Origin: Rhizobacter sp. | GTDB lineage: Bacteria > Pseudomonadota > Gammaproteobacteria > Burkholderiales > Burkholderiaceae_C | Assembly: GCA_023954175.1 (NCBI GenBank) | Contig: JAMLIM010000026.1 | Coordinates: 1-44,523 of the forward strand | Reading direction: 5' to 3' | Length of the DNA: 44,523 nt | Part shown: positions 33,406 to 41,505 of the stretch, piece after piece | Numbering within the stretch: position 1 is the first letter of the stretch | Layout: every line of letters starts with the position of its first letter | Notes under the pieces: generated by a model | The model's database searches: none | The model's input: the letters and a program-made list of their open reading frames with translations, nothing else | Told to the model about the DNA's origin: nothing | Translations under genes and position numbers: made by a program

Positions 33406-36116
33406 CCGCGTTCGCGCCCAAGGTCTACCAGCAGCAGGTGCTCGACAGCGTCGAGGCCTATTTCAAGGCCTGTCACGCGCTGCCGTCGCCCTCGATCGCC
33501 TTCACCGCCACCACCGAAGCGCTGTGGGGCCGTGGCAATGCATACAACCCGCTTTCGGGCTTTCCGCCCGACATGCCGTACTTCTGCCTGCGCGTGCCCA
33601 CCGGCGGCGGCAAGACCTGGCTCGCGGCCAAGAGCGTGGCGCTGGTCAACACGCACCTGCTGCGCTGCGAGCACAGCGTGATCCTGTGGCTGGTGCCGAG
33701 CAAGCCCATCCGCGAGCAGACCTTGCGGGCCCTGCGCGACCGCTTGCATCCGTACCACACGGCGCTGCGAGAGGCCGGTCCCGTCACGGTGATGGACCTC
33801 GACGAGGCCAAGAGCGTGACCCGAGCGACGCTCGACACCTCGACCACGATCATCGTCGCCACCCGGCAGGCGTTTCAGGTGGAGGACGAGGAATCCCGCA
33901 AGGTGTACCAGAGCAGCGGCGCGCTGATGCACCACTTCGACAACCTGTCGCCCACCCAGCGTAACGGCTTGTTGAGCGAGGGCGAGGGCGCCGAACGCAC
34001 GACGCCGTGCTCGCTGGCGAATGTGTTGCGTCTGCGCCGGCCCTTCGTGGTGGTGGATGAGGCGCACAACAGCCGCACCGAGCTGGCCTTCGACATGCTG
34101 GCGCGTTTCCGCCCGAGCGGCGTGCTGGAGCTGACCGCGACACCTGATCTGGAGCGCACGCCGAGCAACGTGCTGCACAGCGTCTCTGCCGCCGAGTTGA
34201 AGGCGGAGGAAATGATCAAGCTGCCGGTGGTGCTGGAAACCGAGCCGAACTGGCAGCAGTGTCTGGCCGACGCCATCGGACGGCGCGACGCGCTGCACAA
34301 GCTGGCTGATGAGGAAGGCCGCGCAGGCAGCGCCTACCTTCGGCCGCTGGTGTTGATTCAGTCGGAGCCGCGCCGCGCCGGGGTGGAAACGCTGGACTTC
34401 GAGCGCGTGAAGAACGAGCTGATCACCAACCACGGCATTCCGTCGACCGAGATCGTCGTCGCCACCGGCGAGGAAAAGGGGCTGGAGCAGATCGACGCCG
34501 ACTACAAGCTGGGCATTGCCGACCCAAGCTGCCCGGTGAAGTTCGTCATCACCCAGCGGGCGCTGGCCGAGGGCTGGGACTGCCCCTTCGCCTACATCCT
34601 GGTGAGCATGGCCTCGCTGTCGTCCGCCACGGCGGTGGAGCAGTTGCTCGGGCGCGTGTTGCGCCAGCCCGGTGCGCGCCACCGGCGGGCCAAGGCCCTG
34701 AATCAGTCCTATGCCTTCGTGGTGTCGCGCAACTTCGCCGAGACCGCTGGCGCGCTGCGTGACCGCCTGGTCGCGGGCGCGGGCTTCGAACGACGCGAGG
34801 TGACGGAGTTCGTCACCGCCGCCAAATCCGAGCAGGCATGGCTGGACCTGGAAGGCCACGCCGGGCGCGTCGTGGTTCGGCCGGTGGCGATCACGTTGAC
34901 CGAGAAGCCCGATCTCAGGAGCGTGCCCAAGCCGGTGCGCGACAAGGTGAGCTGGGACGGCAAGCTCAACACGCTGACCATCACCACCCCGCTGACCGAG
35001 GACGAGGCCGAGCTGCTGAAGGCCTCGGTCACCAGCGACTCGGCGGCGGCGGCCATTGTCGAAGCGGCCGAGATCAGCCGCAGCACGGCGATCGAGTTCT
35101 TCCAGACGCCGGCGGAACTGGGCGAGCGCTTTCGCGTGCCGCAGCTTGCCTTGCGCGTGCAGGGTGAACTGCAATTGTTCGACGACCCGGAGGTGCTCGA
35201 CTATCCGTGGGACTTGTCGACCTACGACGCCGCGCCGACCGGCGACGACATCACTGCGCTGGGCGCGGGCCTCAAGGTGTCCGAAGGCGGCGAGATCGAT
35301 GTCGATGGCGAGAGCGGCAAGGTCATCTCGCGCTTCCTGCCCGATCTGCAGCGTGACCTGGGGCTGGTCTATCAGCCAGAGCACTGGGACGAGGTACGTC
35401 TTGCGACGTGGCTGTGCCGGAACCTGCCGGAGCCATCGCTCACCCACGCCAGCAAGCAGGCCTTCGTCGCCAAGTGGCTGACCGAACTGCTGCGCAGGGA
35501 AGGCTTTACGCTGGCCCGCGCGAATCTGCAAAAGTTCATGGCTCGCAATCTGCTGGAGGCGCGCATCCGGGAGCTGCGCAAGCGGGCGGTCGGCAAGGCG
35601 TTCCAGCGGACGCTGTTCGGCATTGAGGCGGCATCGCGCGTCGCGGTGACGGATCAGTACGCCTTCGAGTTCCACGCCCAGGCCTACGCGCCCAGCCGCG
35701 ACTACGATGGCCCGAGCTCGCCCTATGGGCACTTCGACTTCCGCAAGCACTTCTACGGCCGCATCGGAGACTTCGACAGCAAGGAGGAGTTCGAATGCGC
35801 GTGCTGGCTCGACATTCAGGCGCAACAGGGACGCATCCAGTTCTGGGTGCGCAACCTTGTTCGGCGTGCAGGCAGTTCGTTCTTCCTGCAGAAGGCCGAC
35901 GGGCGCTTCTACCCGGACTTCCTGTGCCAGCTGCCGGGCAGCCCAGGCGAGCCCGGTACGGTCCTGGCGGTCGAATACAAGGGCGCCGATCGTTGGGCTG
36001 GCGCGGAGGATGACCGTTTGGTCGGTGGCCTGTGGGCGAACCTGTCCGAGGGGCGCTGCCGCTTCGTGATGGTCAAGGAAAAACGATGGGATTGGATAGA
36101 CGCAGCGCTTGCATGA
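33402..36116 (+). CDS. DEAD/DEAH helicase-nuclease restriction subunit (Res-like)
   Basis: 904 residues. Superfamily 2 helicase: Walker A PTGGGKT (66-72), DEAH box (219-222), SAT-like ELTATPD, and a C-terminal helicase part with QRALAEGWDCPFAYI and EQLLGRVLRQPG. The end holds a PD-(D/E)xK-type nuclease: D839 (FYPDF) and E858-Y-K860 (AVEYKG). This is the plan of type III Res subunits, which translocate on DNA and cut when two unmethylated sites meet head to head. Here it is the last gene of the four-gene operon with Mod. The 154-bp gap that follows leads to the toxin-antitoxin pair. Confidence 0.9.
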   Translation: MTAFAPKVYQQQVLDSVEAYFKACHALPSPSIAFTATTEALWGRGNAYNPLSGFPPDMPYFCLRVPTGGGKTWLAAKSVALVNTHLLRCEHSVILWLVPSKPIREQTLRALRDRLHPYHTALREAGPVTVMDLDEAKSVTRATLDTSTTIIVATRQAFQVEDEESRKVYQSSGALMHHFDNLSPTQRNGLLSEGEGAERTTPCSLANVLRLRRPFVVVDEAHNSRTELAFDMLARFRPSGVLELTATPDLERTPSNVLHSVSAAELKAEEMIKLPVVLETEPNWQQCLADAIGRRDALHKLADEEGRAGSAYLRPLVLIQSEPRRAGVETLDFERVKNELITNHGIPSTEIVVATGEEKGLEQIDADYKLGIADPSCPVKFVITQRALAEGWDCPFAYILVSMASLSSATAVEQLLGRVLRQPGARHRRAKALNQSYAFVVSRNFAETAGALRDRLVAGAGFERREVTEFVTAAKSEQAWLDLEGHAGRVVVRPVAITLTEKPDLRSVPKPVRDKVSWDGKLNTLTITTPLTEDEAELLKASVTSDSAAAAIVEAAEISRSTAIEFFQTPAELGERFRVPQLALRVQGELQLFDDPEVLDYPWDLSTYDAAPTGDDITALGAGLKVSEGGEIDVDGESGKVISRFLPDLQRDLGLVYQPEHWDEVRLATWLCRNLPEPSLTHASKQAFVAKWLTELLRREGFTLARANLQKFMARNLLEARIRELRKRAVGKAFQRTLFGIEAASRVAVTDQYAFEFHAQAYAPSRDYDGPSSPYGHFDFRKHFYGRIGDFDSKEEFECACWLDIQAQQGRIQFWVRNLVRRAGSSFFLQKADGRFYPDFLCQLPGSPGEPGTVLAVEYKGADRWAGAEDDRLVGGLWANLSEGRCRFVMVKEKRWDWIDAALA

Positions 36117-36212
36117 GTCGGTCCGCCGCTGCCGATGCGCTTCGTCGCAGCGGGGTGGCCACTTTGCCCAGTCTGCACGGCGCCATCTGTGTGACGAGGA
36201 AGCTGATGTCCA

Positions 36213-36226
36213 GACGTCATGACGTC
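36213..36226. promoter_or_regulatory. Palindromic operator of the toxin-antitoxin pair
   Basis: GACGTCATGACGTC is a perfect 14-bp palindrome, 44 nt before the antitoxin ATG. TAAGAT at 36234-36239 could be the -10 element. Ribbon-helix-helix antitoxins repress their own promoters through such sites. Confidence 0.6.
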
Positions 36227-36270
36227 AAAGCGATAAGATGCACATTTCGTCTTGCGTCTGGGAGGTGCCA

Positions 36271-36510
36271 ATGTCCGATTCCGCCGAGGCCGTGCGCTCC
36301 ACGGTCTATCTGGAGCCCGAGTTGCACAAGGCGCTGCGCCTGAAGTCCGCGCACAGCCGGCGCAGCATGTCGGACATCGTCAACGAGGCGTTGCGCCAGT
36401 CGCTGCAGGACGACGAAGCGGACCTGGCAGCCGTACGCTCACGGGCCAAGGAGCGCAGCTTGAGCTACGAGGATTTCCTCTCCAAGCTCAAGGCCGATGG
36501 CACGCTTTGA
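36271..36510 (+). CDS. Ribbon-helix-helix antitoxin
   Basis: 79 residues from the ATG at 36271, chosen because GGGAGG lies 6 nt upstream; an in-frame ATG at 36238 is rejected. The N-terminal strand and helices (VRSTVYLEPELHKALRLKSA and RSMSDIVNEALRQSL) form a CopG/Arc-type ribbon-helix-helix DNA-binding fold. The C-terminal helix (AKERSLSYEDFLSKLKADG) should wrap around the toxin. It overlaps the toxin gene by 14 nt. Together they bind the palindrome upstream. Confidence 0.9.
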   Translation: MSDSAEAVRSTVYLEPELHKALRLKSAHSRRSMSDIVNEALRQSLQDDEADLAAVRSRAKERSLSYEDFLSKLKADGTL

Positions 36511-36763
36511 TCTGAGGTTCAAGACCTCGGTCGCGAAGGACCTGCGCGGCATCCCGAAGGCCGACGTTTCGCGCATCCTGCGCCGCATCGAGTCGCTGCG
36601 CGATGAGCCGCGCGGGCCGGGCTCCGAAAAGCTGGCGGGCCCGGCCGAGCTGTATCGCGTGCGCCAGGGCGCCTGGCGCATCGTCTACAGCATTCACGAT
36701 GCACAGGTGATCGTCGAAGTGGTGAAGGTCGGTCATCGTGCACAGGTCTATCGCACCGTGTAG
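36497..36763 (+). CDS. RelE/ParE-family toxin
   Basis: 88 residues. The sequence has the RelE fold order: SVAKDLRGIPK, ILRRIESLRDEPRG, KLAGPAELYRVRQGAWRIVY and the C-terminal VVKVGHRAQVYRTV. The RVRQGAWRIVY core and the HR near the end fit mRNA-cleaving RelE toxins. It starts inside the antitoxin gene. It belongs to the same island as the restriction-modification operon and may stabilise it. Confidence 0.92.
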   Translation: MARFDLRFKTSVAKDLRGIPKADVSRILRRIESLRDEPRGPGSEKLAGPAELYRVRQGAWRIVYSIHDAQVIVEVVKVGHRAQVYRTV

Positions 36764-36873
36764 GCGGCGACGCGCGGGACGGCGCCCGACACCCGCAAGT
36801 CATCATCGGGATGGGCCGCGCGCCTGCCGCGCGCAAGAATCGGTTCACCATCCCCGCCAACCGAGGTACCACG

Positions 36874-38577
36874 ATGCGCGCAAGCAGAACCAGTGACGGA
36901 TTGACGGTGCGGGCCATTGCCGGCTCGCACGTCGTGATGCTCGGCATGAGCATGCCGCGCGAGGATTGCGACGGCCACATGGGCTTCGCGATCCACCGCA
37001 CCGACTACACCGGCGAGGAGGCGCGCTGGATGAGCGGCATCAAGACCTTCGAGGAGACCGACCCCGGCTTCGTCGCGGGCTCGACCTATTCGACGCGCGA
37101 GCATCCGGTGCAGGGCTTCACCTGGTCGGACTATTCGGCCAAGCCCGGCCGGCGCTACAAGTACCGGGTGCTTGCGCTCAAGGGCACGCCGCGCAACCTG
37201 CAGCCGTTCCGCGAGGTCGCGGTCTTTGTCACGACCGAGTCGGAGGTGGGCGGCGACAACGACGTGTTCTTCAACCGCGGCGCCGCCGCGTCGCAGGAGT
37301 ACGCGCGCCGCTTTGGCAACCTGCAGCCCGACGAAGGCAACCCGGGCGACGGCCGCTGGGCGTGGCTGTCGCGCGGCGCGGCCGAGGCGATCGAGGCCTT
37401 CATCGGCCTCGCGAGCGGGCCGGACTTCGGGCTGCGCGTGTCGGCCTACGAGTTCCGCCTGAAGCGCGTGGCCGATGCGCTGCGGCACGCGCACGATCTC
37501 GGCGCAGACGTGCAGATCCTCTACGACGCCAACCCGAACAAGCCGAACGCGAAGGGCGAGGTCTTCCCGCGCGACGCGAACCGCGCGACGGCGAAGGCGG
37601 CGGGCATCGACACGCTCTGCATCGAGCGGCTGACGGACCCGAGCGTGAAGTACCCGCCGATCTCGCATCACAAGTTCATCGTGCTGCTCCAGCACGGCGA
37701 GCCGATCGCGGTGCTGACGGGCTCGACCAACTTCTCGCTCGGCGGCGTCTACGGGCAGTCCAACGTCGTGCACGTCGTCGAGCAGCCGCCGGTGGCGGCG
37801 GCCTACATGCACTGCTGGACCTTGCTCGCGGCACAGCCGGACCACGACGCGCTGCGCAGCGCGCTCTCGGCGTTGAACAGGATTCCGAAGGCCGCGCCAC
37901 CGAAGGGCATCGGCGTGATCCTCAGCCCGCAGCAGACGCTCGCCGCGCTCGACTGGTACGCCAACCGCGCCGAGGCGGCGCAGGAGGCGCTGTTCATGAC
38001 CTTCGCGTTCGGCATGAGCACGCGCTTTAAGGACGCCTACCGCAACGGCCATGCACCGCTGCGCTACGCCTTGCTCGACAAGCTGCTCGCGTCGGGCATC
38101 CCGAAGGCGAAGCGCGCCGCCGCGGAAGCGGAGATGCTCGCACTGCGCAAGCAGGTGGAGAACCGCTTCGCGGTCGGCAACCTGCTCGCGACCAACAAGT
38201 TCGACCGCTGGGTGCGCGAGGTGCTGCCGGGGCTGAACACGCACGTGCGCTTCATCCACACCAAGCTCGCGATCATCGACCCGCTCGGGCGCAATCCGGT
38301 CGTCATCAGCGGCTCGGCCAACTTCAGCGAGGCGTCGACGACCGAGAACGACGAGAACATGCTCGTCATCCGCGGCAACCGGCGCGTCGCCGACATCTAC
38401 CTCGGCGAGTTCATGCGCCTGTGGAGCCACTACGCGTTTCGCGAATGGGCCGCGGCGCAGGACGACCCGGCGCAGACGAAGTTCAAGTTCCTCGACGTCG
38501 GCAACACCTGGTGGCGCAGCTACTTCGGCAACACCGCGCGCAGCCGGCAGCGTGCGTATTTCAGCGGCGTGGATTGA
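36874..38577 (+). CDS. Phospholipase D-like domain protein
   Basis: 567 residues from the ATG at 36874, with GAGG about 9 nt upstream; a start at 36811 is possible but unlikely. Residues 1-120 look like a beta-sandwich (GRRYKYRVLALKGTP resembles a fibronectin type III end). Two HKD motifs follow. The first is H265-H-K267 with Leu272 in place of Asp, then GSTNFS. The second is complete, H462-T-K464...D469, then GSANFS. PLD-family enzymes cut phosphodiesters in lipids or nucleic acids. No signal peptide is seen. It lies just right of the defence island, but nothing else ties it to defence. Confidence 0.85.
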   Translation: MRASRTSDGLTVRAIAGSHVVMLGMSMPREDCDGHMGFAIHRTDYTGEEARWMSGIKTFEETDPGFVAGSTYSTREHPVQGFTWSDYSAKPGRRYKYRVLALKGTPRNLQPFREVAVFVTTESEVGGDNDVFFNRGAAASQEYARRFGNLQPDEGNPGDGRWAWLSRGAAEAIEAFIGLASGPDFGLRVSAYEFRLKRVADALRHAHDLGADVQILYDANPNKPNAKGEVFPRDANRATAKAAGIDTLCIERLTDPSVKYPPISHHKFIVLLQHGEPIAVLTGSTNFSLGGVYGQSNVVHVVEQPPVAAAYMHCWTLLAAQPDHDALRSALSALNRIPKAAPPKGIGVILSPQQTLAALDWYANRAEAAQEALFMTFAFGMSTRFKDAYRNGHAPLRYALLDKLLASGIPKAKRAAAEAEMLALRKQVENRFAVGNLLATNKFDRWVREVLPGLNTHVRFIHTKLAIIDPLGRNPVVISGSANFSEASTTENDENMLVIRGNRRVADIYLGEFMRLWSHYAFREWAAAQDDPAQTKFKFLDVGNTWWRSYFGNTARSRQRAYFSGVD

Positions 38578-38631
38578 GGAGCTTGGCGCCGCCGCGCGAG
38601 CGCCTCAACCGCAAGTAGCCGAGCCGGCGCC

Positions 38632-39144
38632 TCAACCGCCGGTGGCCGCGCCGCCGGCCGACTGCGGCAGCTCGAGCGTGCCGCTGCGCGAGAAGCGCAC
38701 GCTGCCGAAGCTGCTGCCCGCGAGCTTGCCGCTCACGGTGTAGGGGATCGCGCCGCGCTTTTGCGCATCGGTCCAGCCCAGCAACTGGCGCGCGACCGAG
38801 AAGGCGGAGATCGTCACCGGCACCGTGATGATCGTCTCGCCGAAGCGCGGCACGCTGCCCTTCTGGTCGCTCACGCCGCTGCCGAGGTTCTTGCCGTCGA
38901 GTTCGAGATCGACCGCGACGCCGTCGAACTCGATGCTGGTCTCGTTCGGGTTCTGCACGCGCAGCTTGACGGCGAAACGCAGCTCGAGGCCTTCGCCTCG
39001 CAGCGGCTCGACGCCGACGACGTTGACGCGCAGCCCGTCGCTCATCGTCGCGCAGGCGCCGAGCAGCAGCGAGAGCAGCAGGGCGGCACCGAGCCACGCC
39101 AGGCGGCGACATGCAGGGCTTGCGGCGAGGGCTTGGGTCGTCAT
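38632..39144 (-). CDS. LEA type 2 (WHy-domain) lipoprotein
   Basis: 170 residues. A signal peptide with lipobox LGAC (about residues 28-31) is followed by a LEA14-like domain, with LRFAVKLRVQNPNETSIEF and GVAVDLELDGKNLGSGVS. This family is linked to desiccation and stress tolerance in plants and bacteria. It is probably a periplasmic lipoprotein. It is the last gene of the leftward trpS - kinase - esterase series, 39 nt from the esterase. Confidence 0.87.
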   Translation of the reverse strand: MTTQALAASPACRRLAWLGAALLLSLLLGACATMSDGLRVNVVGVEPLRGEGLELRFAVKLRVQNPNETSIEFDGVAVDLELDGKNLGSGVSDQKGSVPRFGETIITVPVTISAFSVARQLLGWTDAQKRGAIPYTVSGKLAGSSFGSVRFSRSGTLELPQSAGGAATGG

Positions 39145-39183
39145 GCGGTCGTGCTCCGGTTCAGGTCGGGTCGATCAGGCACA

Positions 39184-39846
39184 TCAAGCCCACGCGCGCT
39201 GCAGCCAGCGGTCGAGCGCCTGTACTTCTTCCATGCACACCGAGTGCTCCATCGGGTAGTCGTGCCATTCGACAACGTGGCCGAGCGCCTGCAAGGCATC
39301 GCGCGATTGCTCGCCACGCGCGATCGGCACGACGCCGTCGCCCCGGCCGTGGGCGAGGAAGATCGGCACGTCGTGGTTGGCGCCTTCGCGCTCGGCAGCG
39401 GTGGTTTGCGCGAGCGGAAGATAGCCCGACATGCCTGCCAGCCCCGCGAGGCGCTCTGGGTAGCGCAGCCCGGCGAGCAGGGTGACGGCGCAGCCCTGCG
39501 AGAAGCCGGCGAGCACGATGCGGCGCGCCGGCACACCGCGCGCCACTTCGCGCGCGATCAGCGCATGCACGTCACGCACCGATTCGCGCAGGCCAGCCTC
39601 GTCCTCGCGCTGCTGCAGATCGGCGCCGAGGATGTCGTACCAGGCGCGCATGCGCATGCCGCCGTTGATCGTCACCGGCCGCTCGGGCGCGCGCGGCATC
39701 ACGCAGCGCACCGGCCCGTGGCTCGCGAGGTCGAGCGCGTCGCACATCGGGATGAAATCGGTGCCGTCGGCGCCCAGGCCGTGCAGGATGATGAGCACCG
39801 CGCGCGCTTCGGCGGCGGGGTTGAGTTCGATCGTGGCAAGCGTCAT
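39184..39846 (-). CDS. Carboxylesterase/phospholipase family hydrolase
   Basis: 220 residues, the usual length. Alpha/beta hydrolase with the catalytic triad S116 (GFSQG), D170 (HGRGDGVV) and H201 (PMEHSV), and the oxyanion LHGLGADGTDF near the start. Related to Pseudomonas carboxylesterase II and acyl-protein thioesterases, which split short-chain esters. The start overlaps the stop of the kinase gene by ATGA. Cytosolic, with no signal peptide. Confidence 0.93.
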   Translation of the reverse strand: MTLATIELNPAAEARAVLIILHGLGADGTDFIPMCDALDLASHGPVRCVMPRAPERPVTINGGMRMRAWYDILGADLQQREDEAGLRESVRDVHALIAREVARGVPARRIVLAGFSQGCAVTLLAGLRYPERLAGLAGMSGYLPLAQTTAAEREGANHDVPIFLAHGRGDGVVPIARGEQSRDALQALGHVVEWHDYPMEHSVCMEEVQALDRWLQRAWA

Positions 39847-41501
39847 GGCGGTGGGGTCTCGGTGGCGCGCGGTGCGTGGACGAGCCGGGCTGCGAGGGCC
39901 TCGCAGCGGCGCTCGAGTTCTTCCATCGCGCAGTCGGTGTCGAACGCAAGCACCGCTTCATCGGCGGCGGCGGGTTCGCGCACGCCCAACTGCAGCGCCA
40001 GCACGCCGGCGTCGGCGTCGGACGCGTCGTTCGCTTCGCGCAATCGACGCTCGATGCGCGCGCGCAGCACCGCCTCGGGCGCGTGGCATTCGACCAGGCT
40101 GAAGCGCGCGCCGCATTCGTCGGCGAGGCTGCGCAACGCGTCGCGCTCGCTGCGCCGCAGGGCGACGGCGTCGACGACGACCGAGACGCCCGCCTGCAGC
40201 AGCTCGCGCGCAAGCTCGCCAAGGCGCGCGTAGGTGCGCTGCGTGGCGTCGGCGCCATACAGCGTCGCAAGCTCGGCCGGCGCCGGGCGCGTGGTGGCGG
40301 CCAGCGCGAAGAGGCGTTTGCGCTCGACGTCGGATCGCACGCGCACGGCGCCGAGGTGCTGCGCCAGACATTGCGCGACCGTGCTCTTGCCCGAGCCCGA
40401 CACGCCGCTCGTGAGCACGAGCAAGGGCTGCTGCGCGGCCGCGGGTTCGGCGAGGGACTCGGCGAGTGCGAGGTATTTTTCGATCGAGTCGTGCGCCCCA
40501 GCCTTGGCTACCGACCCGGCTTCGGCTTCCGCTTCGGCTTGCACCTGCTGCGCGCGCAGCAACGCGACGCGCGCACGCACCAGCGCCCGATAGACCGCGA
40601 AGAAGCGCAGCAGCGCCAGCCCCGCGTAGTCGCCGCTGTGTTCGGCGTAGCCGCTCGCGAAGCGCCAGGCGAATTCGGGCAGGCCGTGGCCCAGCAGGTC
40701 CATGAAGGTGAACGCGATGTCGTTCACGACGTCGATCCGGCGCATCTCGGCGTCGAACTCGATGCCGTCGAAGGGCAGCGGCACGCCGTCGATCAGCACG
40801 ATGTTGCGCAGGTGCAGGTCGCCGTGGCATTCGCGCACGTGGCCGTGGACCTCGCGTCGCCGCATCAGCGGCGCAAGCCGCGTGCATTCGCGATCCGTCC
40901 AGCGCCGCAGCGCGGCGACGCGCTCGGCCTGCGCGGCAGATGTCGCAGCGGCGCGCAGCGCGTCGAGGTTCGCGAGCGCCCAGGCGCGCACCGTGGCCGC
41001 CTGGCCCCGCGCGTGGTCGTGCATCGGCGGCGCGGGCGGCAGGCTCGCATGAAACGTTGCGACGCGCTCGGCGAGCGCATCGATGTGCGTGGCCGCCAGC
41101 GTGCCGGCGCGCGCCATCGCGTCGAGCAGAAGGTCCTGATCGAAGCGGCGCATGCGCAGCGCCCAGTCGATCGCGCGCGGCGCGTCGGCATGCGTGCCGA
41201 TGCGCGGCGCCTCGGGCGTGCCGACGATCGGCAGCACGTCGACGTAGAGCTGCGGCGCGGTGCGACGGTTCAGGCGCAACTCCTCCAGGCAATCGAAATG
41301 GCGCAGCGCGGGGGTCGAGAAATCGAGGAAGTCGAGCTTGAGCGGCTTGCGCAGCTTGTAGACGTAGCACCCGGCGAGCACGAGGCTCGAGATGTGCGTC
41401 TCGATCAGGCTGCGCTCTGCGGGCGGCGTCGCGAACGCATCGCCACGCATCAGCGAACGCACCAGCAGTGCGTGGCGGGCGAGCGCCGTCTCGTTGCTCA
41501 C
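39843..41501 (-). CDS. Two-domain kinase: APH-like plus P-loop
   Basis: 552 residues from a GTG 4 nt after the trpS stop. The N-terminal half is aminoglycoside-phosphotransferase-like, with the catalytic CHGDLHLRN (225-233) followed by PFDGIEFDAEMRRIDVVNDI. The C-terminal third has a P-loop GVSGSGKST (366-374) and resembles small-molecule kinases such as COG0645. The fusion (COG2187 plus COG0645) is widespread in proteobacteria, but its substrate is unknown. The overlap with the esterase gene suggests joint production. Confidence 0.87.
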   Translation of the reverse strand: MSNETALARHALLVRSLMRGDAFATPPAERSLIETHISSLVLAGCYVYKLRKPLKLDFLDFSTPALRHFDCLEELRLNRRTAPQLYVDVLPIVGTPEAPRIGTHADAPRAIDWALRMRRFDQDLLLDAMARAGTLAATHIDALAERVATFHASLPPAPPMHDHARGQAATVRAWALANLDALRAAATSAAQAERVAALRRWTDRECTRLAPLMRRREVHGHVRECHGDLHLRNIVLIDGVPLPFDGIEFDAEMRRIDVVNDIAFTFMDLLGHGLPEFAWRFASGYAEHSGDYAGLALLRFFAVYRALVRARVALLRAQQVQAEAEAEAGSVAKAGAHDSIEKYLALAESLAEPAAAQQPLLVLTSGVSGSGKSTVAQCLAQHLGAVRVRSDVERKRLFALAATTRPAPAELATLYGADATQRTYARLGELARELLQAGVSVVVDAVALRRSERDALRSLADECGARFSLVECHAPEAVLRARIERRLREANDASDADAGVLALQLGVREPAAADEAVLAFDTDCAMEELERRCEALAARLVHAPRATETPPP

Positions 41502-41505
41502 CGGC

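Noticed and set aside
33387-35825. 812-codon open frame opposite the helicase-nuclease gene
   Set aside because: Antisense shadow without domains; the + strand gene has all helicase motifs.
36117-36270. Short open frame between the nuclease gene and the antitoxin
   Set aside because: No ribosome-binding site and no protein-like pattern; the operator palindrome explains the segment.
30612-36763. Direct repeats (att sites) flanking the defence island
   Set aside because: Comparing the two flanks by eye showed no shared repeat, and no integrase gene is present.
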